A stretch of 62,645 nt of DNA from positions 1 through 62,645 of the forward strand of contig NZ_KE383960.1 in the NCBI RefSeq assembly GCF_000422925.1, read 5' to 3'. The first letter of the stretch is position 1; each line of letters begins with the position of its first letter. Position numbers and translations under genes: made by a program. The notes beneath the pieces were generated by a model that searched no databases, was not told where the DNA came from, and was given only the letters and a program-made list of their open reading frames with translations. This DNA comes from Paludibacterium yongneupense DSM 18731. GTDB lineage: Bacteria > Pseudomonadota > Gammaproteobacteria > Burkholderiales > Chromobacteriaceae. Positions 36,223-46,390 of the stretch are shown here, in pieces.

Positions 36223-37620
36223 CTACAGTGTTTTTCTCATGTTCACGGGCGGTATCTGCATAGCTTCACGATACTTCGCCACCGTGCGTCTGGCAACTTG
36301 AATGCCCTGGCGGCCGAGCTCGTCGGCCAGGGCGCTATCCGACAGGGGTTTGCCGCGATCTTCCGACTCGATCAGGCGTCTGAGGTGGGCCTTGATGGCG
36401 GTGGCCGAGCATTCGGCGCCGCTGTCGGTTTCCAGCGAGCTGCCGAAGAAGTACTTCAGCTCATAGAGGCCGCTGGGGCACAGAAGATATTTTTGAGTGG
36501 TGACTCGAGAGACCGTGGACTCGTGCAGGCCGAGTTCGTCGGCGATGTCCCGCAGGATCATCGGTCGCATGGCGACGTCACCGGATTCAAAGAACGATTG
36601 CTGCCTTTCAACAATAGCTTCTGATACTTTGAGTATGGTGTCAAATCGCTGCTGGATATTCTTGACCAACCAGCGCGCTTCTTGCAGTCGGCCCGACAAT
36701 TCACCGCCCTGTCCCCGGTTTTCGGACAGCATCCGCGCGTACATCTGATTGACTCTCAACCGTGGGATCGCTCCCTGGTTGAGTTCGGCGACCCAGCGCC
36801 CTTTGCGTTTCCTGACGACGACGTCGGGGACGATATAGTGGGTGTCGTCCGCGCCGAAGCCGTTCGCCGGGCGCGGGTTGAGCGTGGCGATCAGCAGCTG
36901 GGCCTGGCGCAACGTTTCGTCGTCCACCCCGAGCTGACGCTTGAGGCGGGTATAGTCGCGGTTGCCGAGCAAGGCCAGGTGGTGCTCGATGATGATGTCT
37001 GCCAGACGGCGCGTCTCAGAGTCGGGCAGCCGTTCCAGCTGCAGGCGCAAGGATTCCGACAGCGAACGGGCCCCGACGCCGACCGGTTCGAACTGCTGCA
37101 GCATGCGCAGCCCGATCGCCAGCTCGTCCTGCTCTATTTCTAGCTCGGGCGGCAGGCTGGCGCCGATTTCTTCCAGCGATAGCGGCAGGTAGCCGTCTTC
37201 GTCCAGCTCCTCGATCAGCAGGTGCACGATGGCTTCGTCACGGTCACAGATCGCAACCTCTCCCAACTGGGCGAGCAGGTGTTCGCGAAGCGTGCGCGGA
37301 GCCGGCACGTTGAACATGGGATCGTACTCGTCGTCGTCGCTGCCGCGACTGCGCCCGCTGCCCCAATCGGTCAGTTCGCCTTCCGAAGACGAGCTGTCCT
37401 TGCCGTCCTCGCTCGTACCGGCAGTTTCCTCCTGCGGCGTCGCGTCCGGGGAGGAGGCGCCTTCTTCGTCGCCCTTTTCCAGTAGCGGATTTTCCAGCAG
37501 AAACCGTTCGACTTCGGTTTGGAGGTCGATGGTGGACAATTGCAGCAGTTTTATCGACTGCTGCAACTGGGGTGTCAGCGTAAGATGCTGAGAGATCCGG
37601 AGCTGTAACGACTGCTTCAT
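36223..37620 (-). CDS. rpoN: RNA polymerase sigma-54 factor
   Basis: A 465-residue sigma-54. Region I is a glutamine/leucine-rich activator-interaction segment (SLQLRISQHLTLTPQLQQSI), followed by an acidic region II (about 50-115). The core-binding domain and helix-turn-helix (HESTVSRVTTQKYL) follow, then the diagnostic RpoN box ARRTVAKYRE near the end. It directs -24/-12 promoters for nitrogen, motility and similar genes. It starts seven bases after lptB. Confidence 0.97.
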   Translation of the reverse strand: MKQSLQLRISQHLTLTPQLQQSIKLLQLSTIDLQTEVERFLLENPLLEKGDEEGASSPDATPQEETAGTSEDGKDSSSSEGELTDWGSGRSRGSDDDEYDPMFNVPAPRTLREHLLAQLGEVAICDRDEAIVHLLIEELDEDGYLPLSLEEIGASLPPELEIEQDELAIGLRMLQQFEPVGVGARSLSESLRLQLERLPDSETRRLADIIIEHHLALLGNRDYTRLKRQLGVDDETLRQAQLLIATLNPRPANGFGADDTHYIVPDVVVRKRKGRWVAELNQGAIPRLRVNQMYARMLSENRGQGGELSGRLQEARWLVKNIQQRFDTILKVSEAIVERQQSFFESGDVAMRPMILRDIADELGLHESTVSRVTTQKYLLCPSGLYELKYFFGSSLETDSGAECSATAIKAHLRRLIESEDRGKPLSDSALADELGRQGIQVARRTVAKYREAMQIPPVNMRKTL

Positions 37621-37626
37621 GGGTTC

Positions 37627-38355
37627 CTACAAGTGGAAATGTTCGCCGAGGTAGACCTGACGGACTTTTTCGTTGCTCACCAGCTCGGTCGGCTGGCCCG
37701 ATGCCAGCACCGAGCCGTCGCTGATGATATAGGCCCGGTCGCATATGCGCAGGGTTTCTCTGACGTTATGGTCCGTGATCAGGACCCCGATCCCGCGTTC
37801 TTTCAGGAAGGAAATGATTTTCTGGATGTCGATGACGGCGATCGGGTCTACGCCGGCGAACGGCTCGTCCAGCAGAATGAAGCGCGGGTGCGTCGCCAGC
37901 ACGCGCGCGATTTCCACGCGCCGGCGTTCGCCGCCCGAGAGCGACAGGGCGTTGTTTTCGCGTAGATGCGCGATATTGAGGTCGTCGAGCAGGAGCGACA
38001 GTTCGTCTTCGAGCGCGTCTCCCTTGTAGCCGCCGATCTCGAGAATCGCACGAATGTTTTCATCTACCGTCATCTTGCGGAAGATCGATGCTTCCTGCGG
38101 AAGATAGCCTAGCCCCAGCCGCGCACGCTTGTGGATCGGAAAGTGGGTGATGTTTTGGCGGTCGAGCTGAATCTCGCCGCCGTCCACGCCGATCAATCCT
38201 ACGATCATGTAGAAGCTGGTGGTCTTGCCCGCTCCGTTGGGACCGAGCAGACCCACGACTTCGCCACTGTTGATCGACAGCGAGACGTCCTTGACCACGG
38301 TTCGTTTCTTGAAGCGTTTTTTCAGTCGCGAGACCGACAGTACACTCGCCGTCAT
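37627..38355 (-). CDS. lptB: LPS export ABC transporter ATP-binding protein LptB
   Basis: A 242-residue ATPase powering LPS extraction from the inner membrane with LptFG. Walker A is [12 protein letters not shown], the signature is [15 protein letters not shown] and Walker B is [13 protein letters not shown]. It overlaps lptA by four bases. LptF and LptG are not in this window. Confidence 0.97.
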   Translation of the reverse strand: MTASVLSVSRLKKRFKKRTVVKDVSLSINSGEVVGLLGPNGAGKTTSFYMIVGLIGVDGGEIQLDRQNITHFPIHKRARLGLGYLPQEASIFRKMTVDENIRAILEIGGYKGDALEDELSLLLDDLNIAHLRENNALSLSGGERRRVEIARVLATHPRFILLDEPFAGVDPIAVIDIQKIISFLKERGIGVLITDHNVRETLRICDRAYIISDGSVLASGQPTELVSNEKVRQVYLGEHFHL

Positions 38356-38900
38356 GGTTTGGTTCCGCTGCTATCCGATGCACTCTTCTGCGGCTGCAGG
38401 ATCGCCGTGACGCGACCCTTGTTGGCGGTGTTGGGCGCGCCGCCGCGGCTTTGGTAAATCTGGGTTTCGGTGTTGTAGATGATCACGTCGCCAATGACCA
38501 GGTCCTCGCCCTTCTTGACGCGGGCATTGCCGGTCAGGATGGCCGTGTGGTTGATGCTGGTGTAATCGACACGGTTGGCCTGGCCGTCTATCCACTGCTC
38601 CTTGCCGTCCGAGCTCTTGCCGTCGGCGCGCTGGCGGAAGGTGACAACGCGGCCGGTGGAGATCAGGGTCTGGTTGCCTTGCGCATCCTTGGTTACGGTG
38701 ACTTTGTCGGCATGGACGATCAAGGTGCCTTGCACGACGACGACATCGCCCTCCCACACGGTGATGCCCCGCAACTGGTCCATCGAACCCGTGTTGGCGG
38801 TGATCTGAATCGGTTTCTCGCGGTCGGCCTTATCGGCGTGAGCCAGGCTGGAAATCAGGCCTAGCGCGATGGCCAGGCAGAACAGGCGCTCATTTTTCAT
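38352..38900 (-). CDS. lptA: LPS periplasmic transport protein LptA
   Basis: A 182-residue secreted protein. The signal peptide ends near LISSLAHA. The mature part is an OstA beta-jellyroll that forms the periplasmic bridge carrying LPS ([19 protein letters not shown] onward). The ATG at 38900 overlaps the last 11 bases of lptC. The longer frame would place Cys-rich residues ahead of a good signal peptide and is unlikely. Confidence 0.94.
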   Translation of the reverse strand: MKNERLFCLAIALGLISSLAHADKADREKPIQITANTGSMDQLRGITVWEGDVVVVQGTLIVHADKVTVTKDAQGNQTLISTGRVVTFRQRADGKSSDGKEQWIDGQANRVDYTSINHTAILTGNARVKKGEDLVIGDVIIYNTETQIYQSRGGAPNTANKGRVTAILQPQKSASDSSGTKP

Positions 38901-39450
38901 AAGTAACCCTTGCTTTGGACAACAGGTGCAATAGTCCTGCACGGTTGTCGTAATTGAAACCCACCGCGTCTGCGGTCGAGTTTCCGTAATGGACGGTCAC
39001 CGGCGTCTGCGAGCTGGCGTAGCGTTTGTCGGTGTCCAGCGTCATCGCGGTCGTGACCATGGTCGTCAGCGGTTGCCCGGCGAGCGGTTCCTTGATCATG
39101 TTGACCCGCTTGTCGAAGAAGGCCAACCGGGTGCGCGTGTTATAGCGTCCGGTTTCGGCCTGTACCGTATATAACAGGGCGCCATCCTGGAAGCTTTGCA
39201 GATAGCCGGTATCGTAAAACAGGTCGTGCTGGTTCGGGTACTGCCACATCCTGTCTGCCGTCATGCGTTCCAGCACCTTGCCGTTGAGGTCGAAGCGGGT
39301 GGCGACGACCGCGTCGGCGACGAATTCAGGCTTGCTCGGGCTCAGGTCGCGCGAGGAGTCGCCCAGGCGCGATACCTGATCGAGCCAGACGGTCAGGATA
39401 GCCATCAGTAGCACGAGTACGATGGGAAACCAACGGTTGCCGCGAATCAT
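38890..39450 (-). CDS. lptC: LPS export inner-membrane protein LptC
   Basis: A 186-residue bitopic protein with one N-terminal membrane helix (about 7-25) and a periplasmic jellyroll handing LPS from LptBFG to LptA. Identification rests on length, topology, the weak LptC pattern (DLNGKVLERMTADRMWQYP) and its place between kdsC and lptA. It overlaps kdsC by four bases. Confidence 0.92.
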   Translation of the reverse strand: MIRGNRWFPIVLVLLMAILTVWLDQVSRLGDSSRDLSPSKPEFVADAVVATRFDLNGKVLERMTADRMWQYPNQHDLFYDTGYLQSFQDGALLYTVQAETGRYNTRTRLAFFDKRVNMIKEPLAGQPLTTMVTTAMTLDTDKRYASSQTPVTVHYGNSTADAVGFNYDNRAGLLHLLSKARVTYEK

Positions 39451-39971
39451 GACAGATACCGGGCCATCACCGCATCGTAGCTACCCTGCCATTGCATGAT
39501 CAGCTCGCACAGCTCGCGCACCGCCCCCATGCCGCCGGCGCAGCCGGTTACGTAGTGTGCATGCTGACGCACCAGGCTGGGGGCATCCGGAACGGCGGCG
39601 GCCAGTCCGACCTTGAGCATGACCGGCAGGTCGATGACGTCATCGCCGATGTAGGCGCATTGCTCGGGGTCGAGCCCGGTCTTGGCCAGCAGCTCGGCAA
39701 AGGCTTCGCGCTTGTCGTGAATGCCTGCGAAATAGTAGTCGATTCCCAGACCACGCGCGCGGTGTTCGACGCAGGGGGCGTCGCGGCCGGTGATGATGGC
39801 CAGTTTGACTCCGGTCGACTGCAGCATTTTCAGTCCCTGGCCGTCCAGGGTGTTGAAACTTTTCATTTCTTCGCCCGCGGCGTTGAAATAGATGCGACCG
39901 TCGGTCAGGACACCGTCTACATCCATGATCAGCAGTTTGACCTGGCGGGCCGTCTCGTTTATTGCTTGCAT
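39447..39971 (-). CDS. kdsC: Kdo-8-phosphate phosphatase
   Basis: A 174-residue HAD phosphatase releasing Kdo from Kdo-8-phosphate. HAD motif I is MDVDGVLTDG, motif II is in AIITGRDAP, and the late motif is YIGDDVIDLPVM. It has no cap insertion, as usual for the KdsC subfamily. It lies eight bases after kdsD. Confidence 0.96.
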   Translation of the reverse strand: MQAINETARQVKLLIMDVDGVLTDGRIYFNAAGEEMKSFNTLDGQGLKMLQSTGVKLAIITGRDAPCVEHRARGLGIDYYFAGIHDKREAFAELLAKTGLDPEQCAYIGDDVIDLPVMLKVGLAAAVPDAPSLVRQHAHYVTGCAGGMGAVRELCELIMQWQGSYDAVMARYLS

Positions 39972-39979
39972 GCCGTTCC

Positions 39980-40960
39980 TTAAACCACACCCGCCTTGAG
40001 CAGGTCGTGCATATTGAGTGCCCCGATCAGTTTGCGATCGCCGTCCAGAACCAGGAGGCCGTTGATCTTGAGGGTTTCCATCCGCTGCACCGCTTCGGCC
40101 GCCATGCGGTCGGAGGCGATGGTGCGCGGTTTGCGCGTCATGACCTGGTCGATGACGATGTTGCTGAGATCGAGCGTCTTATCCAGCGTACGGCGTAAAT
40201 CGCCATCGGTATACACCCCGAGGAGCTCGCCTGCGGAATCGGTCACCGCCGTCATGCCCAGCCCTTTTTGCGTCATCTCCAGCAAGGCGTCCTTTAATGA
40301 CGTGCCGCTGGGCACGCACGGCACGTCGTCGCCGGAATGCATGACATCGCCGACCTGAATCAGCAGGCGACGGCCGAGGCTGCCGCCCGGGTGGGACAAT
40401 GCGAAATCCTGCTCGCCGAAATGACGCGCGTCCATCAGTGTCATCGCCAGTGCATCGCCCAGGGCCATCTGCGCCGTGGTACTGGTGGTCGGCGCGAGCC
40501 CGAGCGGGCAGGCTTCCTTGTCGACGTGGGCGTCGAGGTGGATGTCGGACAGGCGGGCCATGGTCGATTCGGCGCGCCCGGTCATCGCAATCAGCGTGAC
40601 CCCCTTGCGCTTGAGAGCCGGCCACAGGGCCAGGACTTCATCGGTTTCGCCCGAATTGGACAGCGCCAGCAGAATGTCGCCCGGCATGATCATGCCGAGG
40701 TCTCCGTGCGCGGCTTCCGCCGGATGCATGAAAAAAGACGGAGTGCCGGTGCTGGCGAGCGTGGCCGCGATTTTGCTGCCGACGTGCCCGGATTTGCCCA
40801 TGCCGGTGACGACCAGGCGCCCGGGGCTGGCCAGAATGGCGCTCACGGCGGAGGTGAATGCGCTGTTGAGGCGGCGGGCCAGATCAACCAGGGCCGATGC
40901 TTCAACGTTCAGAACTTCGCGCGCCCGCTCCAGGCGGGTCGAGTCAAGTTGTGTTTCCAT
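39980..40960 (-). CDS. kdsD: D-arabinose-5-phosphate isomerase
   Basis: A 326-residue enzyme converting ribulose-5-phosphate to arabinose-5-phosphate, the first step of Kdo synthesis. A SIS domain (about 35-180, with TGMGKSGHVGSKIAATLASTG) is followed by two CBS domains (about 205-320). The ATG at 40960 gives METQLDSTRLE; 39 further in-frame upstream residues look non-coding. It heads the long minus-strand run and diverges from the Kef-type antiporter. Confidence 0.95.
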   Translation of the reverse strand: METQLDSTRLERAREVLNVEASALVDLARRLNSAFTSAVSAILASPGRLVVTGMGKSGHVGSKIAATLASTGTPSFFMHPAEAAHGDLGMIMPGDILLALSNSGETDEVLALWPALKRKGVTLIAMTGRAESTMARLSDIHLDAHVDKEACPLGLAPTTSTTAQMALGDALAMTLMDARHFGEQDFALSHPGGSLGRRLLIQVGDVMHSGDDVPCVPSGTSLKDALLEMTQKGLGMTAVTDSAGELLGVYTDGDLRRTLDKTLDLSNIVIDQVMTRKPRTIASDRMAAEAVQRMETLKINGLLVLDGDRKLIGALNMHDLLKAGVV

Positions 40961-41071
40961 AGGGGTGAAGTATATCAAGGTTATAATCGGTTTACTTGGC
41001 GGCTGGTGCAACTTTTGCTTGTGCGCACCCCTCTTTAAAGATAATAGCCTCGTAGGGAAAAGCCCGGACCC

Positions 41072-43042
41072 ATGCATTCTCTTGCTCCGATCGTCGTTGT
41101 TTTGCTGGCCGCCGTGCTGGCTGTAACCTTGTGCCGCAGCCTGCGCGTGCCCGCCATTCTCGGTTATCTGGTTGTCGGCTTCGCCGCCGGACCCGGTGCC
41201 CTGAACTTGATTGCCCAGGGAGAGGAAACCCAGTTTCTGGGTGAAATCGGCATTGTCTTCATGATGTTTTCGATCGGGCTGGAGTTTTCGCTGCCGCGTC
41301 TGCGCGCGATGCGTACCCTGGTGTTCGGCGTCGGTCTGGGGCAGGTGTTGTTATGCCTGTTGCCGGTCGTGCTGATCGCCCATTTCGCCAGTGGCAGCGC
41401 CCTGACCGGTTTTGCGGTCGGCGGCGCGCTGGCGATGTCCTCGACCGCGATCGTCAGCCGTTTGCTGACCGAACGTCTGGAGCTTGCGCAAGCGCATGGG
41501 CAATTGGCGATCGGGGTGTTGTTGTTTCAGGATATCGCCGTCGTGCCCTTGCTGATCTTGCTGCCGGCCTTCGCCGGTTCCAGCGACCGACTGGCCTTCG
41601 ATCTGGCGCTGGCCGTGGTCAAAGTGATCGGCGTGCTCGCCTTGCTGCTGATCGTGGGGCAGCGCCTGGTCCGTCCCTGGTTCGGCATCGTGGCGCGGCA
41701 GCGCTCGGGCGAGCTGTTCATGATCAATGTGCTGTTGGTGACGCTGGGCGTGGCCTATCTGACAGAATTGTCGGGCCTGTCGCTGGCCCTTGGCGCCTTT
41801 GTCGCCGGCATGCTGATCTCGGAGACCGAATACCGCTACCAGGTCGAGGACGATATCAAGCCCTTTCGCGACATTCTGCTCGGCTTCTTCTTCGTAACCG
41901 TCGGCATGCGCTTGCAGTTGTCGGTGCTGTACGACGGACTGGGCGAAGTGATGCTGCTGCTGTCGTTTCTTGTCGCCGGCAAGGCGCTGGTGGTGTTCTG
42001 TCTGGCCCGCCTGGTCGGACAGCGGCCGGCCGATGCCCTGCGCGGCGGTTTGGCGTTGGCGCAAGGCGGTGAATTCGGCTTTGTGCTGCTGGCGCTGGCC
42101 GGCAGTCTGAATTTGATTCCCGAGCATCTGGTGCAAGCCGCCATCGCCGCCATTCTGCTATCCATGCTGCTTGCTCCCTTCCTGATCATGCACGGCGAGG
42201 CGATCGCGCGGCGGGTAATACGGCAGGACTGGATGCTGCAGGCGCTCGACCTGCACTCGATGCTGATTGAAACGATGGGCAAGAGCGATCACGTCCTGAT
42301 CTGCGGTTATGGCCGCAGCGGGCAGGCGCTGGCACGGCTGCTGGAAACCGAGGGCATCGCCTTCTTTGCTCTGGATATCGATCCGGAACGCGTGCATGAG
42401 GCGGCGGAGGCCGGCGATCCAGTGGTTTTCGGCGATGCAGGCAAAAAAGAAGTCCTGATGGCGGCGGGGGTGATGCGGGCCCGGGTCATGGTCATCGCCT
42501 TTGCCGACACGCATGCCGCATGCCGCATCATGCATACCGTGCGCGCGATGCGCGCAGACCTGCCGGTGATCGTGCGTACGCTCGACGATAGCGATATCGA
42601 CGAATTGAGGCGGGCCGGAGCCGACGAGGTGGTGCCGGAAATGATGGAAGGCAGTCTGATGCTGGCCACCCAGGCATTGATGGAAATGGGCTTGCCGCTC
42701 AACCGGGTGCTGCGACGTATCCGCACCGTGCGCGAGGAACGCTACAATTTGTTCCGCGGTTTTTTCCGCGGTGCCAGCGACGATGTCGAAGGGCAGGACG
42801 ATGCGGCTCTGCCGCGCCTGTTCAGTCTGGGGCTGTGCGAAGGTGCGCATGCGATAGGGCTGACCGTGGCTGCACTGGAGTTACCCGCACTGGGGGTGGA
42901 GCTGAAGGCCGTTCGGCGCCAGCACAGCCGTCGTCACAAGCCGGACAACGACTTTGAATTGCAGCGCGACGATGTACTGGTCTTGCTTGGCAGTCCCGAG
43001 CAGCTGGCACGCGCCGAAGAGCGCGTGCTCAACGGACTCTGA
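41072..43042 (+). CDS. Kef-type (CPA2) monovalent cation:proton antiporter
   Basis: A 656-residue transporter with about 12 membrane helices (residues 5-385), including the CPA2 ion-site region FQDIAVVPLLIL. A cytoplasmic RCK/TrkA-N domain (about 405-525) has nucleotide-binding ICGYGRSGQALARLL, and a TrkA-C domain lies at about 565-650. It resembles KefB/KefC potassium efflux and YbaL-type proteins. The glutathione-gating motifs cannot be judged by eye, so the exact ion and trigger are open. Confidence 0.93.
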   Translation: MHSLAPIVVVLLAAVLAVTLCRSLRVPAILGYLVVGFAAGPGALNLIAQGEETQFLGEIGIVFMMFSIGLEFSLPRLRAMRTLVFGVGLGQVLLCLLPVVLIAHFASGSALTGFAVGGALAMSSTAIVSRLLTERLELAQAHGQLAIGVLLFQDIAVVPLLILLPAFAGSSDRLAFDLALAVVKVIGVLALLLIVGQRLVRPWFGIVARQRSGELFMINVLLVTLGVAYLTELSGLSLALGAFVAGMLISETEYRYQVEDDIKPFRDILLGFFFVTVGMRLQLSVLYDGLGEVMLLLSFLVAGKALVVFCLARLVGQRPADALRGGLALAQGGEFGFVLLALAGSLNLIPEHLVQAAIAAILLSMLLAPFLIMHGEAIARRVIRQDWMLQALDLHSMLIETMGKSDHVLICGYGRSGQALARLLETEGIAFFALDIDPERVHEAAEAGDPVVFGDAGKKEVLMAAGVMRARVMVIAFADTHAACRIMHTVRAMRADLPVIVRTLDDSDIDELRRAGADEVVPEMMEGSLMLATQALMEMGLPLNRVLRRIRTVREERYNLFRGFFRGASDDVEGQDDAALPRLFSLGLCEGAHAIGLTVAALELPALGVELKAVRRQHSRRHKPDNDFELQRDDVLVLLGSPEQLARAEERVLNGL

Positions 43043-43054
43043 GTCTGCGCGAGC

Positions 43055-43076
43055 ACCGGCCCCCTCCGGGGCCGGT
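43055..43076. terminator. Hairpin between convergent kef-type and asmA-like genes
   Basis: ACCGGCCCC and GGGGCCGGT with a 4-nt loop. It abuts the asmA-like stop codon and lies 12 bases past the antiporter stop. There is no long T run on the plus strand. Confidence 0.6.
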
Positions 43077-45233
43077 TCAGGGCAGGATGGTGGTGATCTG
43101 TTTCTTGAGTTCCTGCTTCAGGGCTTGCTGTTTCTCGCCCTCGGTCTTTTTGCCTTTGACCATGGCATTGAAATCCAGTGCGTAGACCGGGGCATTGATC
43201 GGGCCGGTGATTTTGAGAGGGACGTTGATGCCCTTCAGACTGGTGAATTCACGCGGATTGGCCTGCACATCGAGCGTGTAGTCGATGATGCTTTGCCGTA
43301 GATCGACCTTGCCGCCGCCGCTGAAGTTGATCAACTGCGACGCCAGCTTGAGGTCCTGATTGCGGCCAACGCCGTTCTCGAGTTTGAAACTGGCCTGCAA
43401 GGTCGAGAACGTGGTTTTCTGGTTCGGCTGGGCCGGCGCGTTCCACTCTTTCAACTCCGCCGGCAGGTTTTTCAGCGCGGCCACCATGTCGATCCCGGTC
43501 AGCGCGCCGTTGTTCAGACTCATCTGGACGTCACCGGAAAGCGTATTGCGCAGATCGGCGAAGGATTTGCCTTCTGCGGTGACGGCGACCTGGCCGTTGC
43601 CCTTGCCGTCGAGCCGGCTGAAGCTGAGCAGGTCAAGCAGCAGCGGGCGGATGTTCATGCCACGCAAGGTCTGTTTGACTTCGATGTGCGCCTTTTCTCC
43701 ACGGCGCAGGCGGATCATGCCTTGCAAGCGTCCGGAGTAGATATTGGCCGACATCGGATCGAGATCCAGTTCGCGCGGCGTCGCCAGAACGTTGGTGGCG
43801 ATGTCCTTGACCCGGAAGCGGCCGACATTGAGCTCGCCTATTGTCAATTTTCCGCTGACATCGAAGAAGTCCAGCCATTCCAGCGGGATCGGGTCGGGAT
43901 TCTGGAAAATGGCGACCGGATCGCCTTTGGCTTCCGGCAGATAGCGGTTCAGATCGAGCCGGCCGACGGCGATCGTGGCTTCGTGGCGCGGTTTGATAAA
44001 GCCGAACTGGCTGACGTTGACCGCGATATCGGAGCCGTCCAGCGTGCCGACCGCGTGGAGGTTGAGGCGGGCGGCATCGAGATTGCCGTCCAGCGATCCA
44101 CGCATCGTGGATATCAGCTGACCGCGTGGCAGCAAGGGGGTGATTGCCTGCGCGGACAGAGTCAACGGTGCCAAGCGCAGGTCGCGCATGCCGACCAGCG
44201 AGAACGGCGCCGACAGCGTCAGCCTGACGCGATGCTTGCCGACCAGCCAGTTGAGTTCGCCATCGAGATGAGTCGCATCGATGCGGCCGCGCAGTATCTT
44301 GACGTCGACCAGGTTGGCCGCGACCCGATATACGCTGCGGCCGTAACTGGCGTTGCCGGCGAGGTGCGCGCGCGGGGCGGCCAGCCCGTCTAGCCCGGCG
44401 CTGACGGTCGGCACCGTCAGCTTGATCTGGCTGGCGGGCTTTTCGCTGCTGAAGGTGAGGGCGGCATTCGTGCCGCCGGCTTTGAACGTGGCGAAATTGA
44501 GCTGGTACTGCCCTTCCAGCAGCAGCCTGCTCTGCCCGAGCCCCTCTACATCGCTCATGGCGACGGCTTCCAGGTGGCTGAACGTCAGTTGGTCATCCTG
44601 CAGCGTGAGCGGTGTATTGATCGCCAGCCGCAAAGGCTGCTTGTCGTCGGCCAGTACCGCGCCGGCCGAGACCTTGCCCTGGCTTTGCAGACCGTCGGCA
44701 TCCAGGTTGACCGAGTCCAGCCGGGCTTTCTGGCCGTTGCTGCGATCCAGCCAGGACAGCGATCCGTCGCGCAGGCGCAGCGTATCCAGCCGCACGCCGT
44801 ACTCGTGCTGCGGCCGGCGTGCGAACAGGTCGGCGATAGAAAGCGCGCCGTCCTGCGAGCGCTGTATCGTGGCATCGAAACTGTATAAGGACAGCGATTT
44901 GACCTGACGGTTGCCCCATAGCAGGGCCATCCAGCCGAGGCGGGCTTCGAGGCGGCCGATGTGGGCGAACGGCGTCTTGCCGTCGGGTTCGGTGATGGTG
45001 ACGCGATCGACATCCAGTCCCGGCGAGGGGAAGATACGAGGCGTGATCGAGCCGTCTATGATGACTTTGCGGCCGGTATCCTTGAGGGAGTCGGTCAACG
45101 CATGGCGTACCGCCGGTTCGTCGAATTGCCAGAAGATCAGCGTCTGGCTCACGGCAAGTATCGCGAGCAGAGTCCCGAGTCCATAGACGAAAATGCGAAG
45201 CCACAGCCGTCCTGAGTTCCAGTTTATATTCAT
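43077..45233 (-). CDS. AsmA family protein
   Basis: A 718-residue protein with an N-terminal membrane helix (about 10-30) and a long beta-rich periplasmic region. The C-terminal AsmA domain (about 500-690) has LDGKGNGQVAVTAEGKSFADLRNTLSGDV, then SLNNGALTGIDMVAALKN. AsmA-like proteins are proposed to bridge the periplasm and move phospholipids; E. coli AsmA also affects outer-membrane protein assembly. It is a single-gene unit. Confidence 0.92.
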   Translation of the reverse strand: MNINWNSGRLWLRIFVYGLGTLLAILAVSQTLIFWQFDEPAVRHALTDSLKDTGRKVIIDGSITPRIFPSPGLDVDRVTITEPDGKTPFAHIGRLEARLGWMALLWGNRQVKSLSLYSFDATIQRSQDGALSIADLFARRPQHEYGVRLDTLRLRDGSLSWLDRSNGQKARLDSVNLDADGLQSQGKVSAGAVLADDKQPLRLAINTPLTLQDDQLTFSHLEAVAMSDVEGLGQSRLLLEGQYQLNFATFKAGGTNAALTFSSEKPASQIKLTVPTVSAGLDGLAAPRAHLAGNASYGRSVYRVAANLVDVKILRGRIDATHLDGELNWLVGKHRVRLTLSAPFSLVGMRDLRLAPLTLSAQAITPLLPRGQLISTMRGSLDGNLDAARLNLHAVGTLDGSDIAVNVSQFGFIKPRHEATIAVGRLDLNRYLPEAKGDPVAIFQNPDPIPLEWLDFFDVSGKLTIGELNVGRFRVKDIATNVLATPRELDLDPMSANIYSGRLQGMIRLRRGEKAHIEVKQTLRGMNIRPLLLDLLSFSRLDGKGNGQVAVTAEGKSFADLRNTLSGDVQMSLNNGALTGIDMVAALKNLPAELKEWNAPAQPNQKTTFSTLQASFKLENGVGRNQDLKLASQLINFSGGGKVDLRQSIIDYTLDVQANPREFTSLKGINVPLKITGPINAPVYALDFNAMVKGKKTEGEKQQALKQELKKQITTILP

Positions 45234-45434
45234 TAGCTAGTGGGGAGAATGAGATCGCGGTTGTCGGCGAGGCGCAGGGGTTGTCGGGGCGGATGCGTAA
45301 ACAATCCGGTCGAGCTGGTATTTTAAGCGGCTTTCCCGGCTATTGAAAGCCCCGCTGCGGCGAGGACGCCGCGATGGGCAGGCGCGCTCATACAAGGTAG
45401 TCTGCATCCTTTGCGAAATCGACGAGAAATGAGT

Positions 45435-46349
45435 ATGAGTTCCCGCATTGTGCGCTTGTTCCCCTTATGGGCCGTTTTCTTGTCCGGCATTGCCTATCTC
45501 TGCCCGGCCCCGTTCACGTCGCTGGCGGCGGGAATGCCCTTGCTGCTGGCTCTGGTCATGTTCGGTATGGGAATCACCCTGACGCTGGACGACTTCCGCC
45601 GGGTGCTTGGCCGGCCGGCGCCGATTCTGGCCGGCGTCGGCCTGCACTATCTGGTGATGCCGCTCGCCGCCTCGGCCATCGCGCGGTTGTTGTCCATGCC
45701 GCCGGACCTGGCCGCGGGCATGGTGCTGGTCGGCAGCGTCGCCAGCGGTACCGCTTCCAATGTCATCATTTACCTGGCCGGCGGCGATGTTGCGCTGTCG
45801 GTGACGATCTGTGCATTTTCGACTCTGGTCGGCATCGTGGCCACGCCGTTGCTGACACGGCTGCTGGTCGATGCTTCCATCGTGGTCAATGCCGGCGGCA
45901 TGCTGCTGAGCATCGTCGAAATCGTGGGCCTGCCGGTCGCGCTCGGGCTGTTGGTCAATCATTTCTGTCATCGCCAGGTGCGGAGGCTGCAGCGGGTGCT
46001 GCCGCTGTTTTCAATGAGCGCGGTGGTCGTGTTGATCGCGATGGTGGTCGCCGGCAGCCAGCGTCATATCGCCAGCGCGGGCTTGCTGGTCATCGTCGGG
46101 GTGATTCTGCATAACGGCACCGGTCTGCTGGGAGGCTACTGGGGCGGACGCCTGCTCGGTTTTGACGAGTCGGTGTGCCGTACTCTCGCCATCGAAGTCG
46201 GCATGCAAAATTCCGGACTGGCCGCCACGCTGGGAAAAACCTACTTCACGCCATTGGCGGCACTGCCCGGCGCAATGTTTTCCATCTGGCACAATCTGTC
46301 CGGGTCGTTGCTGGCTTCATACTGGCGCCGGCGCGGACCGATGCGCTGA
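45435..46349 (+). CDS. Bile acid:sodium symporter (BASS) family transporter
   Basis: A 304-residue protein with about ten membrane helices and the BASS pattern: [17 protein letters not shown] early, [24 protein letters not shown] mid and [14 protein letters not shown] late, the last two forming sodium-site regions. Bacterial relatives (PanS, YocS) move organic acids such as pantoate precursors. The ATG at 45435 has GAGA at good spacing; the ATG at 45429 is too close to it. Confidence 0.9.
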   Translation: MSSRIVRLFPLWAVFLSGIAYLCPAPFTSLAAGMPLLLALVMFGMGITLTLDDFRRVLGRPAPILAGVGLHYLVMPLAASAIARLLSMPPDLAAGMVLVGSVASGTASNVIIYLAGGDVALSVTICAFSTLVGIVATPLLTRLLVDASIVVNAGGMLLSIVEIVGLPVALGLLVNHFCHRQVRRLQRVLPLFSMSAVVVLIAMVVAGSQRHIASAGLLVIVGVILHNGTGLLGGYWGGRLLGFDESVCRTLAIEVGMQNSGLAATLGKTYFTPLAALPGAMFSIWHNLSGSLLASYWRRRGPMR

Positions 46350-46357
46350 AGCCCGCG

Positions 46358-46387
46358 CGTGGGTGGGGGGGCGGCCCCCCACCCACG
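46358..46387. terminator. Strong GC-rich hairpin between convergent genes
   Basis: A 13-bp perfect stem, CGTGGGTGGGGGG and its complement with a GCGG loop, lies between the BASS transporter and the DppA-like gene and could end both transcripts. Confidence 0.7.
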
Positions 46388-46390
46388 GCC